Source: Sinonovacula constricta (taxonomy: Eukaryota; Mollusca; Bivalvia; Cardiida; Solecurtidae). From it: DNA of 64,000 bases. Made by a program: the position numbers and the translations under genes. Each line of letters starts with the position of its first letter. Within the stretch, counting starts at the first letter, position 1. Below are positions 1 through 13,091 of the stretch, one piece after another. The DNA lies in NCBI GenBank assembly GCA_007844125.1, contig CM017568.1:7224675-7288674 (forward strand), given 5' to 3'. Below the pieces are notes generated by a model. The model had not been told where the DNA came from and ran no database searches. It worked only from the letters and a program-made list of their open reading frames with translations.

Positions 1-344
1 CATGAAATACAAACACGTAGAACAAATTGCAGTCTGTTCTTTTCAAATGCCTTTATTTCATCCAGACTTATTCAGCACATAATTCATGATCGATAGCTTA
101 AGTGCAGAGACGACAATATGCTACAATAAACAAAACTTGGTAAGTGGAGCAACCTTTAGAAAACCCACATACACCTTTGTCTTCCTGACGAATTGTGACA
201 AAATAATTATGGTGTTGTAATTATTTACAGCTTGAGAAAGATGTTTACTTATGTGTTGTCTTAATTATCTGGCGGTGGCATGTCAGTGTTTTATTGGAAA
301 TATTACTAGATTAAAACGGAACTAACTAGACTCACACCACATAT
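1..344. other. non-coding, nothing recognised
   Basis: AT-rich sequence before the first tandem array. I see no exon with splice sites, RNA gene or known repeat here. Confidence 0.5.
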
Positions 345-910
345 GCATATACCTTCATAACCCTGTATACCTTCATAACCCTGTATACCTTCATAACCCT
401 GTATACCTTTATAACCCTGTATACCTTCATAACCCTGTATACCTTTATTACCAAGTATACCTTCATAACCCTATATACCTTGATAACCATTTGTACTTTC
501 ATAAACATGTTTACCTTCAAAACTCTTTAAATCTTCATAACCCTTTATACCTTAATAACCCTTTATACCTTCATAACAATTTATTACTTTATAAACATGT
601 ATATCTTCATATCCCGTCGTATCTGCATTTCGATATCTTTATATCTTAAAGCCCTTTTATACCTTTATAACACTTGTATCTTTAAAGCATTTAATACCTT
701 CATAATCCCGTTATTCTTCCATAATCTTTACCTTCATTGCCCTTAATACATTCATAACCCTTAATACATTCATAACCCTTGATACTTTCATAACCTTTGA
801 AACTTTCATAACCCTTTATACATTTATTACCGTTAACGGTATATACCGTCATAAGTTCTTTATATCGTCATAAGCATTTATACCTTCATAACATTTTATA
901 CCTTTATAAC
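345..910. repeat. 18-bp minisatellite, decaying along its length
   Basis: The unit is TATACCTTCATAACCCTG. It is nearly perfect from about 345 to 480 and progressively diverged to about 910, with units of 17-20 bp. Because 18 is a multiple of three, a 62-codon minus-strand frame (about 332-520) stays open with an MKVYRVI-type repeat. It is an artefact of the array, with no splice or start context. Confidence 0.9.
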
Positions 911-1214
911 CATTTAACCCTTTTTGTTTTATATTAGTATTGTTTGTGAAAGTCAATATATGTTTTGCTTGAAAGAATTGAAGTGGGTCATTTCACAAAT
1001 GATTGATCCATTTTTTTTTCATTTCATGAATATTTTGTTTAGGTAGATACTTATAAGTTTATATATTTTTATGTTATTAAATAATGTATTTTCTTCGTAA
1101 GCAAATTAAGTAAATTTTAATTAAGGATTGCATTTTCTTAGATTTGTAGAGATATTTGGGCATAGAAAACACGCGATTGTTAACAGGCAATTGATTTGAA
1201 CAACATAAATATAA

Positions 1215-1315
1215 ACATGCTATAAAACAATAATGAAATAAGTAAAAAGAGTAACTATCGAATGCTTCCATTGCCAAGGATGACGCAAAATATGCCAGCA
1301 ATTATTTCCATAGCA
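1215..1315. repeat. dispersed repeat family A, copy 1
   Basis: The segment with AAGTAAAAAGAGTAAC, GAATGCTTCCA and TGCCAGCA...ATTTCCAT recurs at about 42265-42355 in the same order and spacing. Similarity is clear but interrupted by substitutions, so this is an old interspersed repeat. The class is unknown and no terminal repeats were recognised. Confidence 0.6.
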
Positions 1316-2589
1316 ATTATATTCATATATATTATGTCATAAATTAAAGTATAACTATATAACATCCACATTGATAAAAGCCAAATAATAAGATAACATG
1401 AAGCTTACATTCCCTTTTTGTTTTCTACAAACATTTGTTAGATGCTTAAAGACTCTATCTCCAGGCCTACGGTCTTTGTGAATAATCTGCTTCTGAACTT
1501 GAAACCTAAGGGGTGTTAAATCACGAGAACCTGAAATATGTATTTTATTTGAAAATATTAACTTTGTTTCCTTGATGCATTGTTTTTAATTTTTAGATTT
1601 ACCTAAGTGAAACTTACCCGATTTATCGGGTATTCAATAGACCTGTTTACAAGTAATACAGATAAATACAGATAAATGAATAAATGTATTTATATAATAT
1701 CCGGTGTCAAATCTGATACATTTTTAACCATTGGATTGCATGTCGGCTATAATTTATTTATTTAACAATTATGATGTAAACTTAAGATGACTTGGATAAT
1801 CCTTTTGCTGATAAAGAATGCTTATTAATCTCATACAAGGTGCTACTACACAAAATATTTTTTGTACAACTCAATTAAAGAAGAACTTATCGAGTTTTCC
1901 ATAGCGTGACAAAGAAGCTACAGCGAAAGATGACTATTACTTTTGGATGCTTACAAAAAGAGTATTGGTTCTATAAATTATGCACAATAATTATTCTGTG
2001 CAACGCATACGCATAAGTGTAGAAATGTGACATTTTAGATCAATGTTTAAGAGTATTTCTTTTGTAGGGTATGTCTAATGCTTTAAATTGTACAGGTATG
2101 TTTTGTTATTATAGATATACTAAAATATGTGCAATACAATTACTAAGCTTAAACTGAACTTAAGCGTATGATGAATTTCTTTTTAATATGAAAAATTACA
2201 ATGTAGGTACCTTCCAATGATAATGGTGCATATTGTACTGAAATACTAAAAAACAGGAGAAAAAAAACTACGACTGGGTAATATAGGCCAATCACTAGAC
2301 TTTTTTTTTTTTTTCGTCAATCACCTGACCTCCAAATTTCGTTCACCGTAAGGGTTGGACAAACAGAGGAGGTAATGTCATTTCACGCTGTAATCCTTGT
2401 TCAAATTTTGGCATTTATCTTTTTGTATGTTTGACTTTTCTTCCTAAAAGAGGTTTTTTTTTAAGATAAATACAAATGTGTACTGAATGGGAAGTCACGC
2501 TGTTGTAACCAAGTGCGTATTTTTATTCTTCATTTCCACAGTTTAATATGTACAGTTCCTTCGAAGCTGACCAATTGTACTAAAGGTTG

Positions 2590-2800
2590 AAATCGAAAAT
2601 ACACTTACAAGTTACATATAAACATGACAAAAACACTGAGACAAGCCTTTTGCACAAATAGAGCAATATTAACAGTTACTTCCGTAAATCGGTCTGTCAG
2701 CAGAAGCCCGCATGGTGTGCTTAAACCGGTTTCAGATGCTCCCGGATCGTAGTTCCTTTATTTTCTCGAAAGCAGTGTACATTCAATACAAAGAAAGATT
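2590..2800. repeat. dispersed repeat family B, copy 1
   Basis: It contains AACAGTTACTTCCGTAAATC, GGTCTGTCAGCA and GTGCTTAAACCGGTTT followed by GATCGTAGTTCC. Related blocks occur at about 12900-13010, 15480-15640 and 42655-42870, with the order (A)CAGTTAC-GCC - GGTCAGTCGGCAA - GGTGCTTNNACC kept. This is probably a short non-autonomous element, but its ends were not defined. Confidence 0.6.
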
Positions 2801-3149
2801 TATATGATTATGTTAGTATATACAGAAAGTTAAGATCAAGAACAATATGTTAAAACAAAGATTTACGAATAGTTAAAAAAACAAGAGACTAAGCGTGATC
2901 TTGCCAATCATTATCATTATTTTGAATGAATTATAGTATAATTATAATCATGACAAATCATAATATACTAGCTAAGTTTAATTAATTAAAAAGCACATTG
3001 ACATAAGTGCACACTGAGAAAATGTGTGTTTCATCAAAGATTTTACAAAACTTACAAGAAAGTAAAAACTACAGAACATTTTCCGCGTTTATGTTTCTCT
3101 TTGTAAAATATTTAAACCCTAGCGAAATGTTAAGATTAGGAATTCGTTC

Positions 3150-3290
3150 AAAGCGAAAGAGGATGCACCAGGGGCGGCCTTCATCAAGGTGTGTTTTTAT
3201 AAGCGCCGTTAGTGAAATCAATCACAACAGGAGAATGCTTCCAAGAATCCGTCAGCATGAACGAATTTTTCATCTCACTTTTGAAAACTA
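3150..3290. repeat. dispersed repeat family C, copy 1
   Basis: The block GCGCCGTTAGTGAAATCAATC...CAGGAGA...CAAGAATCCGTCAGCATGA matches about 13855-13925 (GCCGCCAGTAAAACCAATC...TAGGAGATAACTGTCAAGAATCTGCCAGCATGA). Both copies lie a few hundred bases to 1 kb downstream of a family B copy, so B and C may be parts of one larger eroded element. Confidence 0.55.
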
Positions 3291-3594
3291 GCGAGAACTT
3301 CCAGACCTTGATGCAGTTTAAAATCACGTCCAACCGTGGGTAAATGAACACTTTGGTTGAGCATTATCGCGTTGGTGGTATCGATAAAGGAAACGGATTG
3401 ACTGGCAACGAATTCATGAACCGTAAAAAAGATAAAATAAAAAGAAACTTGTAAATAATTAACCGTTCTTACATTTGTTTCTTTAATCAGACCTGATTTC
3501 AATTCTCGGCCGTATGCACTGCGATCACCAATCACTGTTACATCGTAATTGTAGTGATGCTCCTGTATGGGAATAAACAATATTTCTCCCCGAA

Positions 3595-3670
3595 TAAAGG
3601 TGGATGTCTTAAATTCCGAATTCTCGGTCAGTGGGTCATGAATAGGTTTTACAGTTTACCTAGAGAACAC
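3595..3670. repeat. direct repeat partner 1
   Basis: GGTGGATGTCTTAAATTC...TTCTCGGTCAGTGGGTCATGAAT...TTTACC...GAAC is repeated in the same orientation at about 5018-5105. It is preceded in both places by a TTTCTCCC-like block. With the inverted pair between them, it suggests a rearranged or nested element. Confidence 0.5.
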
Positions 3671-3824
3671 ACGTTCAGACTAAATACCATTTTACATTTA
3701 AAGATGCAACGCTTGCTAGTCAAGCAGGGAATGTTAAATATAATCTGATCATACACGAAGATTATAATTTGTATGTGTTTTTACTCTGATCTTCTTTGAC
3801 TGTTTGAATAATCACTAACAGATC

Positions 3825-3885
3825 ACTTTCGCAATTGGCTGATATTAACGATTCAGAACGAGGCCATACGTGACAGAATCAGCGA
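3825..3885 (+). repeat. inverted repeat arm (GAGGCCATACGTGACAGA)
   Basis: The block AACGAGGCCATACGTGACAGA is found as its reverse complement at about 4903-4928, with weaker similarity outside the core (CAATNGGC-GAT). The arms are about 1 kb apart. No transposase lies between them. Confidence 0.6.
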
Positions 3886-4889
3886 TATACAGGCGTTTCG
3901 GTAAATTGATCTTATATTGTGAATAATCTTAACATTTCGTTAAATTGGTGACTATATAGTATTTGTATAGTGCAATACACCATTTTATAGTGAACTAGTG
4001 TCCCGTAGTATACACTGACAGGTGCACCGACGTTAAGTAAACTTCAGTGGCACAGTCGCCGCCGTAATGTCCGTATATACCTTTCGTGTAGCTGTTGTTA
4101 GGTTTATTTATATTTTTCCCCATATAACATATAAGTACACAAGTAATTAACATATGTGATTTGCTTTATGTGGAATTCCTTTCTTCGAATGACGTAAAGC
4201 AAAAAAGCAAAATTTGTTGTGATTTTTAAATTTAAATAAATAAATAATATATTTATAATAAATAAAAAGTCGCATCTCTTACTAGGTTGAATAGAAGAAA
4301 AGCCTGAGAGAAACATCTGGATGCCAACTCACTTAAATGATAATAATTCATTGTGAATTGATCGGCTCTCGGAGACAATTGTTAACGAAGTGCGTGCTTT
4401 AAAGTATTATTAGAATACATGCGGTTTACTTTATATATTGCATTTTTTAAATTTTATGTAAAAGTGGACAACGCTTGTTTAGTTTTCAAATTTCCCGAAC
4501 AATATTGCGGGCATCAAATTCTGTGTATAAAATGGATCAAAATGGAAATCAGACAGCAAAAAGACTCGATTTTTGTTGAATAAAGTTTCCACGAAACTGT
4601 GCAAACACACACATACAAACAAAACAATTTCCCCCTACGTATACATAGTAAAAACTATTCTGAAATTGTACTACTTTACAAGTCTCAGTCTATGGCACAT
4701 TGCACTTTTTAATCGTCATTTAATTGACAGAATATCGCATAAATCCGACAAACTAAAGATGCCTTTTCGCTCCGTTACACTTTTTCGTTTAAGATCCTCA
4801 GTAAATGTTTGAAGTCCTTTAGTTTCAAAGCATGCAGTTTTCCTAAAAGGGAGCAATCAATACCTTTCGTTGTCGTCCTTTTTCTATAA

Positions 4890-4965
4890 GCGGAAATAGG
4901 GATCTGTCACGTATGGCCTCGTTTTCGATTTGCCTTAAAAATCGCCGATTGGGCAACCGTCTATT
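4890..4965 (-). repeat. inverted repeat arm, partner of 3825-3885
   Basis: TCTGTCACGTATGGCCTCGTTTTC is the reverse complement of the arm at 3825-3885, and GCCGATTGGGCAACCG matches its outer part loosely. It is part of the same rearranged repeat block. Confidence 0.6.
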
Positions 4966-5017
4966 AAATTGAATATGTATTAACATGTATTATGTATTAA
5001 TTTTCTCCCAAGAAAGA

Positions 5018-5105
5018 TGGATGTCGTAAATATTAAATTTTATATCTTAAATTCTTGGTCGATCGTTCATGAATCAGTGTCAGTGTTTACCCAATGAACT
5101 CGCCC
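5018..5105. repeat. direct repeat partner 2
   Basis: GATGGATGTCGTAAAT...TTAAATTCTTGGTCGATCGTTCATGAATCAG matches 3595-3670. See that entry. Confidence 0.5.
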
Positions 5106-5109
5106 GGTA

Positions 5110-6425
5110 AACATTACATAACTGATATAAAACGTCCAAAAAGTGATTGTTTGTTATGTTATGATCACACACGAACGTTATGAAAATGCAATATCAAATG
5201 ATATATCTGTCATATAAACGAACAAATGATGGATTTACTGTAAAGTATATAAAATAAAGTTTTCTGGAAGGTACAGTGGTTTCAGGTCGTGTCCGAATTC
5301 TAGTGGGATTAACCTGGGAATCACGCGTTACATTTCTAACTTGAAAAAATGTAACAATTTTTAAAAAGGCATATTTGCTTGTATGCATTTTTAATTGTTT
5401 GTGGCATGTATCATTGGTATCTATAACAAAGGTTCAGGTAATGCTGTTTTATTTTACACACATTTAGTAAGTGATTTCTATCGTACTGATGATACACTAC
5501 AACATTTAGAGTTTTGTTTTTTGTAAGTTTATCAACCTGCGTATTGCAATAGGTTTGCCATTTCTTTTACTATAATTAAGCATCATTTTGAACTAACCGA
5601 TGAAATATATTTGAATCTGCAAATGCGTGTTAATTTACCACCTTCTGGTGTTTTTTGTTAACATTCCTGTTCAATATTAAGTTGTTAAAAACATATAAAA
5701 GATAAGTTTCAAAAAGGCAGTTATTCTCTTATTAAAGATTTTCTTGCAAATAACATGTTTTAAGATATGCGTCTTATTAAAGTATCATGTAACTGAGCTC
5801 AAAAGTAGTTTTAATACGAAGGAGTTTCAATTGTTGAACATTATTCAACACGAAACATATCATACCAAAGTATATGGATATCATGACAGAATCTGGTAGA
5901 TCGTTCCCAATGATACCCTATGTTAGTTACATGTAGATTCAATAATTGTGCATACATCACTCGTAAGTGTAAAAAAGCTTCTATTTTATGTAATTTTCGA
6001 TCTAATCTAGAATATACATTCCACTTTGTTGGGCACCCTCCTAAAGCTGCTCTTCTTGCAGAAGTCACATTCGTTAAATTTAAGCCACATTTAAATTTTG
6101 CCATATGTTTAGCCTAAGACCTCTTGACACTGTGTGTACTATGTAAATAGTGTGAACCTCATGGTAATGCACTGTAATTATCTTTTTTGATAAGTTATGG
6201 GACTTACTACGATTATTTCTCGCTCTAATATCTGATCTTGATTCAGAATGTCTTATATTGTGTTTGTTTTTTCTTCTTTAAACCTTCCATACATTCTGAG
6301 AAGCTCATATCAAACTGCCCAAAGGCAGACGTTATTAACATCATCGTGCGGTTTTTTAAGCATTTACTTATGTTGTTCACGTTTCACATGTGTTTTGCCA
6401 ATCGGTTCAATACATCCCAATGTTA
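5110..6425. other. non-coding, no recognised feature
   Basis: AT-rich. Short open frames on both strands at 5841-6117 overlap each other and have no splice signals or recognisable protein similarity. I regard them as chance. Confidence 0.45.
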
Positions 6426-6429
6426 TCCT

Positions 6430-6605
6430 GAGAAACAGGCACCGTGTGCCGCGATAACAACCTGTGAAGGTTGGTGTGAGTTCTGGAAACTGACACACTG
6501 CAGTGTCTGGCAGGGCAGTTTGAGGTATGGCTTCTTTTACATCCAATGGAATTTTCTCACGAGCTAAGATTGAAAACGTTCTCCACAAGACTTTCTGTAG
6601 ACCCA
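6430..6605. repeat. dispersed repeat family D, copy 1
   Basis: It contains GTGCCGCGATAACAACCT, GGCAGTTTGAGGTATGGCTTC, a TTTTACATCCAATGGAATTTTCTCA block and a GAGCTAAGATTGAAAACGTT block. The same order appears at 9605-9780 and 12165-12330. The three copies are about 3 kb apart. It is an old interspersed repeat of unknown class. Confidence 0.6.
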
Positions 6606-7742
6606 TGTCATTTAAGTGCTAATGTAGTGTTTACTTGTGGGTGAAAATCATATGGTGTTCGATTCTAACGAGCTTATTTTCTGAAAGAAATGATAGTCAA
6701 ATAAGGCAAGCTAAACATAAACTAAGACATATTCCTTTATTTTTAAGGTCTGTAGTTTACCTTCTCAAATCCGTTAAGAATGTACTTCATTACAATGTCC
6801 AAATATGGCTTTTATGCTTTGTCATTATTCAGATTGGTTAAGCACAACCAAACAATCATGTTTCCTAAAGAATACCATATAGCCAAACTGAAGTTAATTG
6901 GTGAACCAACAATATACACTGGATGTCCTGAAAAAAACAGTTGAAATAATTGTCAAACTTCCTTTCCTTAATCCTTCATTTCTCTCTTCATAGCCTTATG
7001 TTAACAATTTAAAGACATGTTAGTAGTTTAAATGGGTTAGATAAGGCTTTATTTTTATTTAAGTTTAGGGATTTATACGTGCCGTCCGTCCGTCAGTAAA
7101 AGTGTTATCGAAGATATTTATGTACAAATTAGAAGTTAGCCAACTAAATTTCATACTACGAAGGAATGTACAATATAACATTACATCTTCAGAACTATAA
7201 TACGAGTTTTAACTTGTTTACAGTATCAACGACCTCATGTCCCTTAGAATAGGAAAGGCAGGTTGGGGAGTTTATTACATTAATACAATGTAGTTGATTG
7301 CATGAAGTTACTCACGGGAAAAGAACAGCAGAACATTCGCTCTTGATTACAAAGATCAATTCTGGTTTGTCATTTCCATGCCACAAATACACTAAACATA
7401 CTGACTTAAGTAATGTCTTTATATTGCATGCAATAAATATACAGTGTTTTAAATAGGGTTTTACAAGTAAGAATTTGTTATTGACGTCGGTATTTAGATA
7501 AACGTTGTTTATTGTGAAATATGTCTTCATAGTAGAACGTAAAGGTGCCCAATTCTCGCATACATTGAGGTGGGTGTCTGTATTTATGTGTCTGTCGCCT
7601 TTGCCGAAGAAATTTATTTAAATGGAAAAATTCTTAAATTACATCACGATTTTAGTTGAGATGCTTTATTATTTAGTTGCCAAGATAAATATTAGTTCAT
7701 AATGCCTCTCAAGTCGGAAGCGCGATATAAAGAAATAATATT

Positions 7743-7747
<5 letters not shown>
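6606..7747. other. non-coding, no recognised feature
   Basis: AT-rich with no convincing exon. A short CCGTCCGTCCGTC run near 7082 may be the remnant of a microsatellite-tailed repeat. Confidence 0.4.

Positions 7748-7831
<84 letters not shown>
7748..7831. repeat. (AT)n microsatellite
   Basis: About 42 uninterrupted TA dinucleotides. It is perfectly self-complementary and may form a cruciform. Length polymorphism and assembly collapse are likely here. Confidence 0.98.
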
Positions 7832-7833
<2 letters not shown>

Positions 7834-9600
7834 TTTTATTGGCTTTACTTAATATTAAAAACCCAACGTCGGGAGAAAAGTAATAAATCAATATTATTTA
7901 CAAACAATGTTACTGTGAATACAATCAACAATTTTAAATGACGTCTCATTTTTTGCCAGAGACTTAAATAAGTATATGTATGCATACGTCATTTGCTGAG
8001 GTAAATGCTTTTTATCCGATCGTTTGGAGACAATTACCCTTAATGTGTATATAATTGTGCGTTAGAACATTCGTTGTAATTTCTTATTTTCTTGGGTTGT
8101 TTTGTGTAAAGAAAGTGTTGCTAAGCATAGTTCACTTGTCAAATTAAACGGTTAGAATATAGATTAACAGGTGCCACCTTGTACAAATAAAATCCTATGA
8201 TCCTTGCCGTAACATTTGAGTTATTTTTTATAGGCGCTAATGGTTCATAAATCAAGTTAAGCGTTTCTGATACGAACATTCCTGGCGCCTAAATATATAT
8301 TTATATATAAACTTGTTTGTGGTTATTATGGGGAATTCAAACTATGTATGCGGTGCTGATTAATGTACGTTCTGATAATGCATTTAAATTATTCGTAAAT
8401 GTATTATTAAAACAGAAAAAAAAAACTTAAAATATTTTTTTCAAAAACAAGAGAACCCATGGTAATCGAAGCATTAGTAGCTTTTTCCTTTTGTGAGAGG
8501 CATCAAAATTACACACATAATAGACAACAACTGGTACTATTAAAATGCAACATGAAAATTACATTAGTTCAGTTTACACATAACTTTAACTTTAATCTTT
8601 TTTTTCAAAACATATATGTAGATACGTTCAGTACAGGCATTTTCGATTAAAGAAAAAACAGTTTTCATATTCAAACAATATTTATAAATAATATTAGCTA
8701 CTTAGTCTCACTAAATCATCAAAAATATTTAAATATTTCTTTAATTCAGTTCATCAAACTATTGAACTAAAAAATAAGAAATAAAAATATTCTTTATAGA
8801 TAAGACATCTATAGAAACTTTTTGTTCACTAATCTGGCTTTAAATTTTAATAAAAATTTGTTTTGTAAAATCACATAATGTTATTCGGTGTGTTTGTAGA
8901 AACCCGATTATCGCTTTGGGGCGTTGTTCATCAAAAGTCGGTAGGTTTATTTGTTTTCAAATCAATCGGAAGCGAAATTGTCTATTGCATTTCGAACATC
9001 AATCAAGTTCACTGCTTATTTTAGTTAATAAAAACTAACTTTGAACAGTTTTTAGTAGCCAGGCTAATAAGTGGATAATTCCTGATTATATAAGTTCAAT
9101 TCAAGCACTACAAAAAACTGACTGACAGGATGTAAAACTCTGAAGTTGACTGAACAAGTTTAACAGTTAGCTATCACTGAGATTGTCATACTAGGTATAT
9201 AAATTCCTTGCAAATCACCATTTTCTTACGAAATATCTGAAGTCTTTATGTTATGTAATGTTGTGTTATGTTATGTCATCTTATTTTATCTTATCTTATT
9301 GTCAAAATAAATTTCCATCACGTGAGGCCCTTTTTGTACGCAATGTCGCTAAGTAAAAAAACAACATTTTGCACAGTTTATGACAGAATATTACATATGT
9401 TTGCAATATCGGTTCAGTAGTATCTATGCTTTAAACGATGGCAACAGTTTAACCAAATATTACAATGCGATTTGCATCTAGCACATTAAATCGTTCTACA
9501 CGTTTTACTGTTTTACTTCACAGATCTACCACGACGTTTAACATCTCTCTTCTTTTCTTGTTAACGGTTTCAATGTATCATTCTTAATCACAAGAAACCG
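7832..9600. other. non-coding, no recognised feature
   Basis: Very AT-rich, with simple-sequence patches such as TTATGTTATGTTATG-like runs at about 9248-9300. No gene was recognised. Confidence 0.45.
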
Positions 9601-9604
9601 TAGT

Positions 9605-9780
9605 AGAGTAGCCATCTTGTGCCGCGATAACGACCTTTGGAAGTTGAAGTTAGTGTGATTGCTAGAAATTGGCAGAGAAGTTTGTGTGAGGTATGGCTAT
9701 TTTACAGAGAACCAACAATTCCCATGAACTACAATCTGACGATTCCCTGATACGTGAAAACCTTTTGGCAGGGAGTCGGG
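9605..9780. repeat. dispersed repeat family D, copy 2
   Basis: It shares TTGTGCCGCGATAACGACCT, GTTTGTGTGAGGTATGGCT, a CTGATACGTGAAAACC block and TTGGCAGGGAG with the copies at 6430 and 12165. Open frames across it (9729-10034 minus, 9785-9967 plus) have no recognisable product. Confidence 0.6.
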
Positions 9781-10034
9781 GACTTTGCGTGTTGTACTTT
9801 TGAAAATTCAAAAGAAAACGTCTTACCAATATCTTTTAGATGGATGTCTCTTAAATAAATTGGGCTGGGGTTTAACATGCAGTGGACATTATAGTGACAC
9901 TGTATTACATGTGCGTTGTGTGCACTACGAATCTCGGAAAGGTCGTTTGTTAAAAAAAAGCAAATGATTCCTCCATATCGATGAAATTTTAACTTCTGAT
10001 CTGCGTTCCAGAGTTTAACTTCAAATAATGTCAT

Positions 10035-12160
10035 GTTTGTTTTATATTATTTATTAACATATAAAGCTTTTTTATTGGTAATCAGATGTTTTGAAAAATA
10101 AGGAAATGTCAGACATATTCTAAAATACATCATAAATAACATTAATATTATTTCTGAAAGCTATGCAAGATAAAATATACCAAACTTTCTATTATAAGCT
10201 GTGTTTTATTTGTAATGATTTGTGACTGCTCGCAATAATAACAATCCCTGTTGAAAAATAAGATATCGAACTAGTTTTATTGGATTTTAAACTTTGTTCT
10301 AAATAATCACAATTTAGCATGCACGTGCTCAGTAATAATTATGTTGTTTGCATGTTAATAATAAACGTTATTGTGTAGCAAATCAAATCCAATGACAAAA
10401 ACAGCATTTTGAAGCCAAAGTTATATAATTTTCATTTTTTACATTGTGTTTACATGAAATGTTTATGTTAGTTCAAATATTTATTTTGTGATACTATGTC
10501 ATGTTTGTTCAAACATCCGGTAATTATGACCAAATGGTAAATATGAGTACACTGAAAATAAATGGTAATTATTTTGTGCCTTCAAAATTAAATTTCTAAA
10601 AAATGTTCAAAGAGAGAGAACAATATTTTGATTAAAACCTGGGTTTGTTCATTCTATGAAATGTTTCACCTGGCCTAATTTAAACTTAAGATTTTAAAGT
10701 TCAGCTAAAAATTATAAATTATAAAATTATTTTTATTTATAATGTAGTCGAAAGTGCAGGCGATATATCATTATTCCGAACGATCAGGTAAATGATTGAA
10801 TATGTATAATTAGGATTATAAATTAAATTCTTTTCTTAAATAAGAATAGAAAAGCGTAATTTTATACCATTGCACTTGTTTATTAAGATATGGATATGTT
10901 CTTAAACCACCGTTAAATATGTCATGGTAGACTTTGAAACCATCAGTCCAAGTACTGAATAGATTTCAGATATATTTAATAATCGGAATGTTAGATGTGA
11001 TTTTTTGTGAAGGTTTTTGCAATCAACAATGCAGCCACCGCAATATAACCGCTATAAATAACAGACAGAGGTATCAGTATTGCTAAAAACGACGTTTTAA
11101 TATTACACAGCAAAACCTTATATCTCGGTTGACCGAGAAGAAACTCTAACTCTAAGTATTTTTATTATTTATTAGTGTTTATTTAATATAAAGTATTAAT
11201 AACTAGTAACACTTAATGATCAGAACATTGTCACTTATCTCAAATAATATCAAGTTTAATGTGTATAACGTGTAAACAGATGTGTTGTTATTGCGTGGAA
11301 TGCATCTTCTTCATTCACGTGCTGGATAATGCACGGCCTGATAGCACCGCAATATAATTCCTAACAAACTATAAATCAAACATTCAATAAAATTCAGTAA
11401 AAATGATGCCTTTGTGCATCATTCATATTTTATTGTCAGTTGATAACGAGTGATTAGTTTATACTGTTACACCAGTTATGTTACTGAATATATTTAAAAG
11501 AAGATAAAGACGTTTATATAAAACATTAAGACCCAAGACAGTATTGTATATACATATTACACGTTAGCTGAAGAAGCAGATATGGCGAAAGAATCTTAAT
11601 TGCTATAACAGTATACAAAATGATTATACCTGAACATAGACATAGACAGAATGCTTGTTGTGTGCAGAATATACGAGAAGATTAATTTGAGTGTGATTTA
11701 TCATACACTCTACTCTGTCAATTTGGAATTTAACAAGTGCTACAGTTGTTTTTGACATATTTTAGGAGAGCAAACACACATTGAGCCTAAAGAAATCTAT
11801 TAAATTCTATTGCTATTTTAATTGCAAAAGTCATTTGACTAAAGCTCAGAGCCGATGATATATTGACAAGTTACGTAATGATAACAGATAAATATGTATA
11901 GTCACAGAAGAAGCTGCATAAAGTAGCATTAAAATACAACATCTGTCGATAATGTCATTTACTGCGTCGTGTGTCTGCGAAATGTGTCAATGTGTGACAC
12001 AATTAAGCAAAATGGAGTTAAAACGGGCATTCAAAGCATTAACATTTATCGTCTATGTCGGGTGTATGATGATTTTTGCTTTTTCACATCGCACCGTCTA
12101 TGTTTACCAATCACTTTGATGTATAACAAGTTAACCACCTGGCAGCAGGCAATCGGTAAG
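10035..12160. other. non-coding, no recognised feature
   Basis: AT-rich spacer. I see no exon-like segment, RNA gene or clear repeat. Confidence 0.45.
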
Positions 12161-12164
12161 ATCT

Positions 12165-12330
12165 GCCTGGTTTATGGCGCATCTAAGGCTGGCGCGATTG
12201 TTATAGCCTCAAACACCGCAGTGTCTCGTAAGCCAGTTTGTGTGAGGTAAGGCTTTCTTACAGTGAATGGAATGTTCTCATTAGCTGCAAACGTGCTGTG
12301 ATACCTGATGCGTTCTTGGCAGGGAGGGAT
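12165..12330. repeat. dispersed repeat family D, copy 3
   Basis: It has a GCGCGATTGTTATAGCCT block, AGTTTGTGTGAGGTAAGGCTT, ACAGTGAATGGAATGTTCTCA, TAGCTGCAAACGTGCTGTGA and TTCTTGGCAGGGAGGG. These match the copies at 6430 and 9605 in order. It is the best copy for recognising the 3' half of the family. Confidence 0.6.
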
Positions 12331-12899
12331 ATACATACATGTAATATAGCACAAAGTGTATCAACGATTAACACTATCTGGTTTAGTAACTTTGACTCAA
12401 TGTTTTATAACGTCTGATTAAATGGAAAGAAATAATTACAAATCGTATACGTTCTTCTTACTCATAAGAGTTTGGTAAAGAAAATGTATTAAGGCTAGAT
12501 ATAAATTAGGTTGTTTTATGCACATGTGTTCTGTTGTTTCTACAATAATTTGTGATCATTTGTCTTACGAAACAAATTCTTAAATGTTGTCTCTCAATAA
12601 CTGGCACATACACGACCAGCTGAGAACTGTATCCAATGACGTACCGTTAGATACATAGCTGTTCGTCCCGGCCAAACGACCCATTCGCCGACCGACCGTT
12701 CCTAGGCAGTAACTGGAGCGTTTTATATGTGTATGTCATGTCTCATATCTGAAATGCATTTAATGTTTGCAATTTCACGTGAACATGTTATGTTGACCAT
12801 GTTCTATCCTGTATATGAGAAGAGGTTCTACATTTACCTCCTATATTATAATTTTTACTAGCACTAGGCAAAGGCACATTTATAAAATAAAATTAAAAG

Positions 12900-13010
12900 A
12901 GACTAGAGAGACTAAACATTATCCAAAACGTTAAAACCAACTATTTACCACCTTGGAATGGTCAGTCAGCAAAAGGACTGTGGTGCTTTGACTTATTTGT
13001 GGAGCTTCAA
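12900..13010. repeat. dispersed repeat family B, copy 2
   Basis: TACCACCTTGGAATGGTCAG plus TCAGCAAAAGG and GTGGTGCTTTGAC match the B core at 42772-42820. The flanking GAGACTAAACAT resembles GAGACTAAGCGT at 2885. See the copy at 2590. Confidence 0.55.
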
Positions 13011-13091
13011 AGGATTCAACCTTCTCATTCTGTCATTACTGTGATACTTATTCTCAGAGATGAACAGAACAACGCATGTTTATTGTTTCAG

